This document shows, in pieces, positions 62,210-64,000 of a DNA stretch of 64,000 bases. The notes beneath the pieces are model-generated. The model ran no database searches, was not told where the DNA came from, and worked only from the letters and a program-made list of their open reading frames with translations. The first letter of the stretch is position 1; each line of letters starts with the position of its first letter. The position numbers were made by a program, and so were the translations under genes. Origin of the DNA: Fidelibacterota bacterium (GTDB lineage Bacteria > Fidelibacterota > Marinisomatia > SCGC-AAA003-L08 > TS1B11); assembly GCA_004124295.1 (NCBI GenBank), contig SCKI01000004.1, forward strand, positions 1-64,000, read 5' to 3'.

Positions 62210-62419
62210 ATGAGTGACAGTGTCTACAAAGTGATCGAACTGGTGGGCACCAGCGCCACCTCCTGGGAAGAGGCGGCCAAAAATGCCGTGGAAACCGCCG
62301 GCAAAAGCCTGCACAACCTGCGGGTGGCGGAGATCCAGAAGCTGGACATGAAGGTGGAGGACAACAAGGTCGTGGCCTTTCGGGCCAAGGTGAGCCTCTC
62401 CTTCAAATACAAGACCTGA
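62210..62419 (+). CDS. Dodecin (flavin-storage protein)
   Basis: 69 residues, full length. VYKVIELVGTSATSWEEAAKNAVETAGKSLHNLRVAE covers the conserved helix, and EIQKLDMKVEDNKVVAFRAKVSLSFKYK the strands. Dodecins form hollow dodecamers that bind and store flavin dimers in the cytoplasm. AAGGGAGAT precedes the ATG. No partner gene is apparent. Confidence 0.93.
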   Translation: MSDSVYKVIELVGTSATSWEEAAKNAVETAGKSLHNLRVAEIQKLDMKVEDNKVVAFRAKVSLSFKYKT

Positions 62420-62449
62420 GTCTCCGGCGCACCTGCGGCCAGCGCAGGA

Positions 62450-62821
62450 TCAGGCGGCGGCCCGGCGCTGCTCCAGCAGGATGGAGCGGCTGGTGGCGAA
62501 CAGGTCCTGCAGCTCCTCCTCGGCCAGGCGGTAATAGATCGTCGATCCGTCCCGCTCATTGGTAACCAGGCCGCCGTCGCGCAATTTGCGCAGCTGGTGG
62601 GAGATGGCGGAGGTATCCATCTGCAGGATATCGGCCAGGTCACAGACGCAAAGTTCGCCCGCCTTGGCCAGGCAGGTCAGGATTTTCAGGCGGGTGGGAT
62701 CACCCAGCAGGCTGAAGCGGCGGGCCATTCCGGCCAGTTCATCAAGGGACGCAATGTGCCGCTGGGCGCTCTCCAGCACCGGCAGGTTGATCCGCGAGCG
62801 GATGCAGGATCGTTCAATCAT
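62450..62821 (-). CDS. ArsR/SmtB-family metal-responsive repressor
   Basis: 123 residues with a winged helix: LLGDPTRLKILTCLAKAGELCVCDLADILQMDTSAISHQLRKLRDGGLV. Cys58 and Cys60 (CVCDL) are the alpha-3 metal-site cysteines of CadC/ArsR-type sensors, with Cys50 and Cys6 as possible further ligands. It should release DNA on binding soft metals such as Cd, Pb, Zn or As. It lies 37 bp downstream of the beta-barrel gene, in the same direction, which suggests a metal-handling cluster extending off the window. Confidence 0.9.
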   Translation of the reverse strand: MIERSCIRSRINLPVLESAQRHIASLDELAGMARRFSLLGDPTRLKILTCLAKAGELCVCDLADILQMDTSAISHQLRKLRDGGLVTNERDGSTIYYRLAEEELQDLFATSRSILLEQRRAAA

Positions 62822-62858
62822 TCATTGTCCTTTCAAAGTTGAATAATCTGCTGGTCAT

Positions 62859-63821
62859 CTATAATCTGACGAAACGCAGGGCAATTTCCAGGCTCCGGCC
62901 CAGCTGCTGGCTGCCCGAGAGCCGGGAGGTGATGGGAAATGTGTATCTGAGGACGGCGGAATATGCTTCGCTGATTTCGAAGTTGAGGCCGGCGCTGCCT
63001 TCCACAAGGGTGCCGCCGGAGTTAGGCGCGGCGGTCCCCGCCCAATAGTCGCTATCCTCCCAGCGGAGCCTGAGCACCAGGTAGGGGAACCCTCCAAACC
63101 AGCGGTAAGCCTGGCCAACCCCTTGCAGGTCCACGTTCAGCCGGGCCCCCGGTTCAAAGCCCTCGGGGCTTCTGGCCAGCCGGGGCCGGAAGCGCACCAG
63201 CAGTCCCGCGACCCAGGCACTTTCGGTGCGCCGCCACCATTCCCCTTCCAGGGTAGCCGTGGGCGTGCCGTTCCCCAGGGCAAAATGGCGGTGCTCGGTC
63301 GTATCGGCTGCGGCGGAAAAAGGATTCATGGCGTAGCTGGGCGCGGTCGGCAAGGTAACCGTCAGGCCCAGGTATATGCGCTTGCCGGGACCAAAAAAGG
63401 TGTTTGCGGCAATGTATCTCAAGCCGAGCCGCAGGTCCCCCATCCCGCTCAGGGTTTCGTTCCGGTGATGCACGTCCTCCACGTCCACCGCTTGGCTCCT
63501 GAAGGAATAAGGCAGCACAATCAGGAGGTTCCAGCGCTGGCCCACGCCGGCCATGCCATAGAGACTGAAGAGCTGGTTCGATCCTTCGCCACCGGCATGA
63601 TCGCTGCCGCCGACGTCGGCAATGGGCCGGAGGACATTGAGGCCGTAGCCACTGCCTATCATCCAACTGCCCTTGGAGAGGCCGATACCATCAGTGGCGC
63701 TCCCGACCGGAAGCGTGGGATTGCTTCAGAGGGGTCATTGGCCCCATAGAGGGGTCAGCGCCAGCAGCAGGCCGGCTAACAGAATCAGCGAGGGGAGTCG
63801 TTTGAACGCCTGCGGCATCAT
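62859..63821 (-). pseudogene. Outer-membrane beta-barrel protein gene with two in-frame TGA codons after the signal peptide
   Basis: ATG 63821/63818 opens a signal peptide (LILLAGLLLALTPLWGQ). TGA codons at 63735-63737 and 63726-63728 interrupt the same frame, which then reads SNPTLPVGSATDGIGLSKGS and runs as a 267-residue barrel from ATG 63662 to 62859 (GMAGVGQRWNLLIVLPYSF, KRIYLGLTVTLPTAPSY, SAVLRYTFPIT). The barrel resembles outer-membrane proteins of the transporter/Toluene-X type. An internal start at 63662 (AAGGG seven bases before) would lack a signal peptide, so the gene is probably broken or misread at the two TGAs. ATG 63821 overlaps the stop of the upstream gene (ATGA), showing they were coupled. 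No close family assigned. Confidence 0.6.
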
Positions 63822-64000
63822 CCCACCGGGAGTAAACCCTGTTCCCTCATGGCCTTAGCCTGCTTGATTTCCTTTGAGACCGTGCCCAGGCAACATCCGC
63901 CACTTGGATTGGTCACCTCGCAGCGGCATTCCCCAGCCCTCACGCGGTCCGTGATAATTTTTTGGATGTCAGTGTCGCCCTTCTGGCGAATATCATCTTG
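63818..64000 (-). CDS. Cys-rich protein, C-terminal part (runs off the window)
   Basis: The last 60 residues of a gene entering from the right edge. They contain the cluster CRCEVTNPSGGCC, four cysteines that could bind a metal or Fe-S cluster, followed by a Lys/Gln-rich helix (KEIKQAKAMREQGLL) and TGA 63818-63820. The TGA overlaps the beta-barrel ATG. With the ArsR repressor two genes downstream, a metal-related role is plausible (inference). Family not recognised. Confidence 0.5.
   Translation of the reverse strand, partial: QDDIRQKGDTDIQKIITDRVRAGECRCEVTNPSGGCCLGTVSKEIKQAKAMREQGLLPVG

Noticed and set aside
63726..63737. UGA recoding (selenocysteine or reassigned codon)
   Set aside because: TGA is used as a normal stop in many genes here, no SECIS-like hairpin is evident, and the TGAs lie in a local direct repeat.
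1..64000. CRISPR arrays, rRNA genes, insertion sequences
   Set aside because: No regularly spaced repeats, no rRNA-like conserved blocks and no transposase were seen on either strand.

Overview
The window is from an uncultured or little-known Gram-negative bacterium, probably of the FCB supergroup. It has two SusC/SusD pairs, several lipoproteins, TonB-linked outer-membrane receptors and M14 peptidases of a kind common in FCB and Gemmatimonadota-like genomes. Many starts have strong AGGAGG-type Shine-Dalgarno sequences, which argues against a core Bacteroidota genome, where these are weak. A Neomarinimicrobiota- or Calditrichota-like lineage would fit, but this is inference. No rRNA, complete tRNA or CRISPR array was seen.

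Region 1 (0-9.8 kb) is a signalling cluster. It opens with the broken C-terminal end of a tyrosine recombinase. Then come a membrane PAS histidine kinase, a separate receiver, an HPt protein, another receiver, a 1134-residue REC/GAF/PAS kinase, a kinase with two complete kinase cores in one chain, and a lone receiver. None has a DNA-binding output domain.

Region 2 (9.8-31.6 kb) is a Wzx/Wzy-type exopolysaccharide locus. A UDP-GlcNAc dehydrogenase is divergent from a ten-gene operon: a stand-alone Fis-type HTH, an epimerase, a Wza-type exporter, a receiver-receiver-BY-kinase-like fusion, Wzz, Wzy, GT4, Wzx, a frameshifted GT4 and a third GT4. Convergent to it are a GT2 and the initiating sugar-phosphate transferase. 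A third operon carries glmS, an acetyltransferase, a GH123/DUF4091 protein, a polysaccharide deacetylase and, last, an NtrC-type sigma-54 activator. Reading the intergenic DNA revealed sigma-54 (-24/-12) promoters in front of all four transcription units. Each has a shared palindrome, GNCTCA-N3-TGAGNC or a near match, about 75-112 bp upstream. I infer one regulon controlled by the NtrC-type protein, with autoregulation and a possible HTH-only modulator.

Region 3 (31.6-38.6 kb) is a patchwork. It has a tRNA 3'-half fragment (probable attachment-site scar), an NTF2-like protein, a broken SDR, a frameshifted lipoprotein, an SDR that looks transferred, a sugar transporter with an in-frame TAG, DUF2784, YtoQ and a SnoaL-like lipoprotein.

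Region 4 (38.6-47.8 kb) is a SusC-SusD-SusC-SusD operon. Region 5 (48-61 kb) has an ABC-2 exporter with a LolA-like partner, a lipoprotein, a GNAT enzyme, two large M14 peptidases, an FkbM methyltransferase, and a tandem array in which the 5' end of an M14 gene occurs three times at about 855-bp spacing with two small paralogous exported proteins between. Region 6 (61-64 kb) has a dienelactone hydrolase, dodecin, an ArsR repressor, and a beta-barrel gene with two in-frame TGA codons coupled to a Cys-rich gene that runs off the window.

Several reading frames carry a single lesion (one-base frameshifts near 21.3 and 33.2 kb, TAG at 35.77 kb, TGAs at 63.73 kb). Real decay and assembly error cannot be told apart from the sequence alone.
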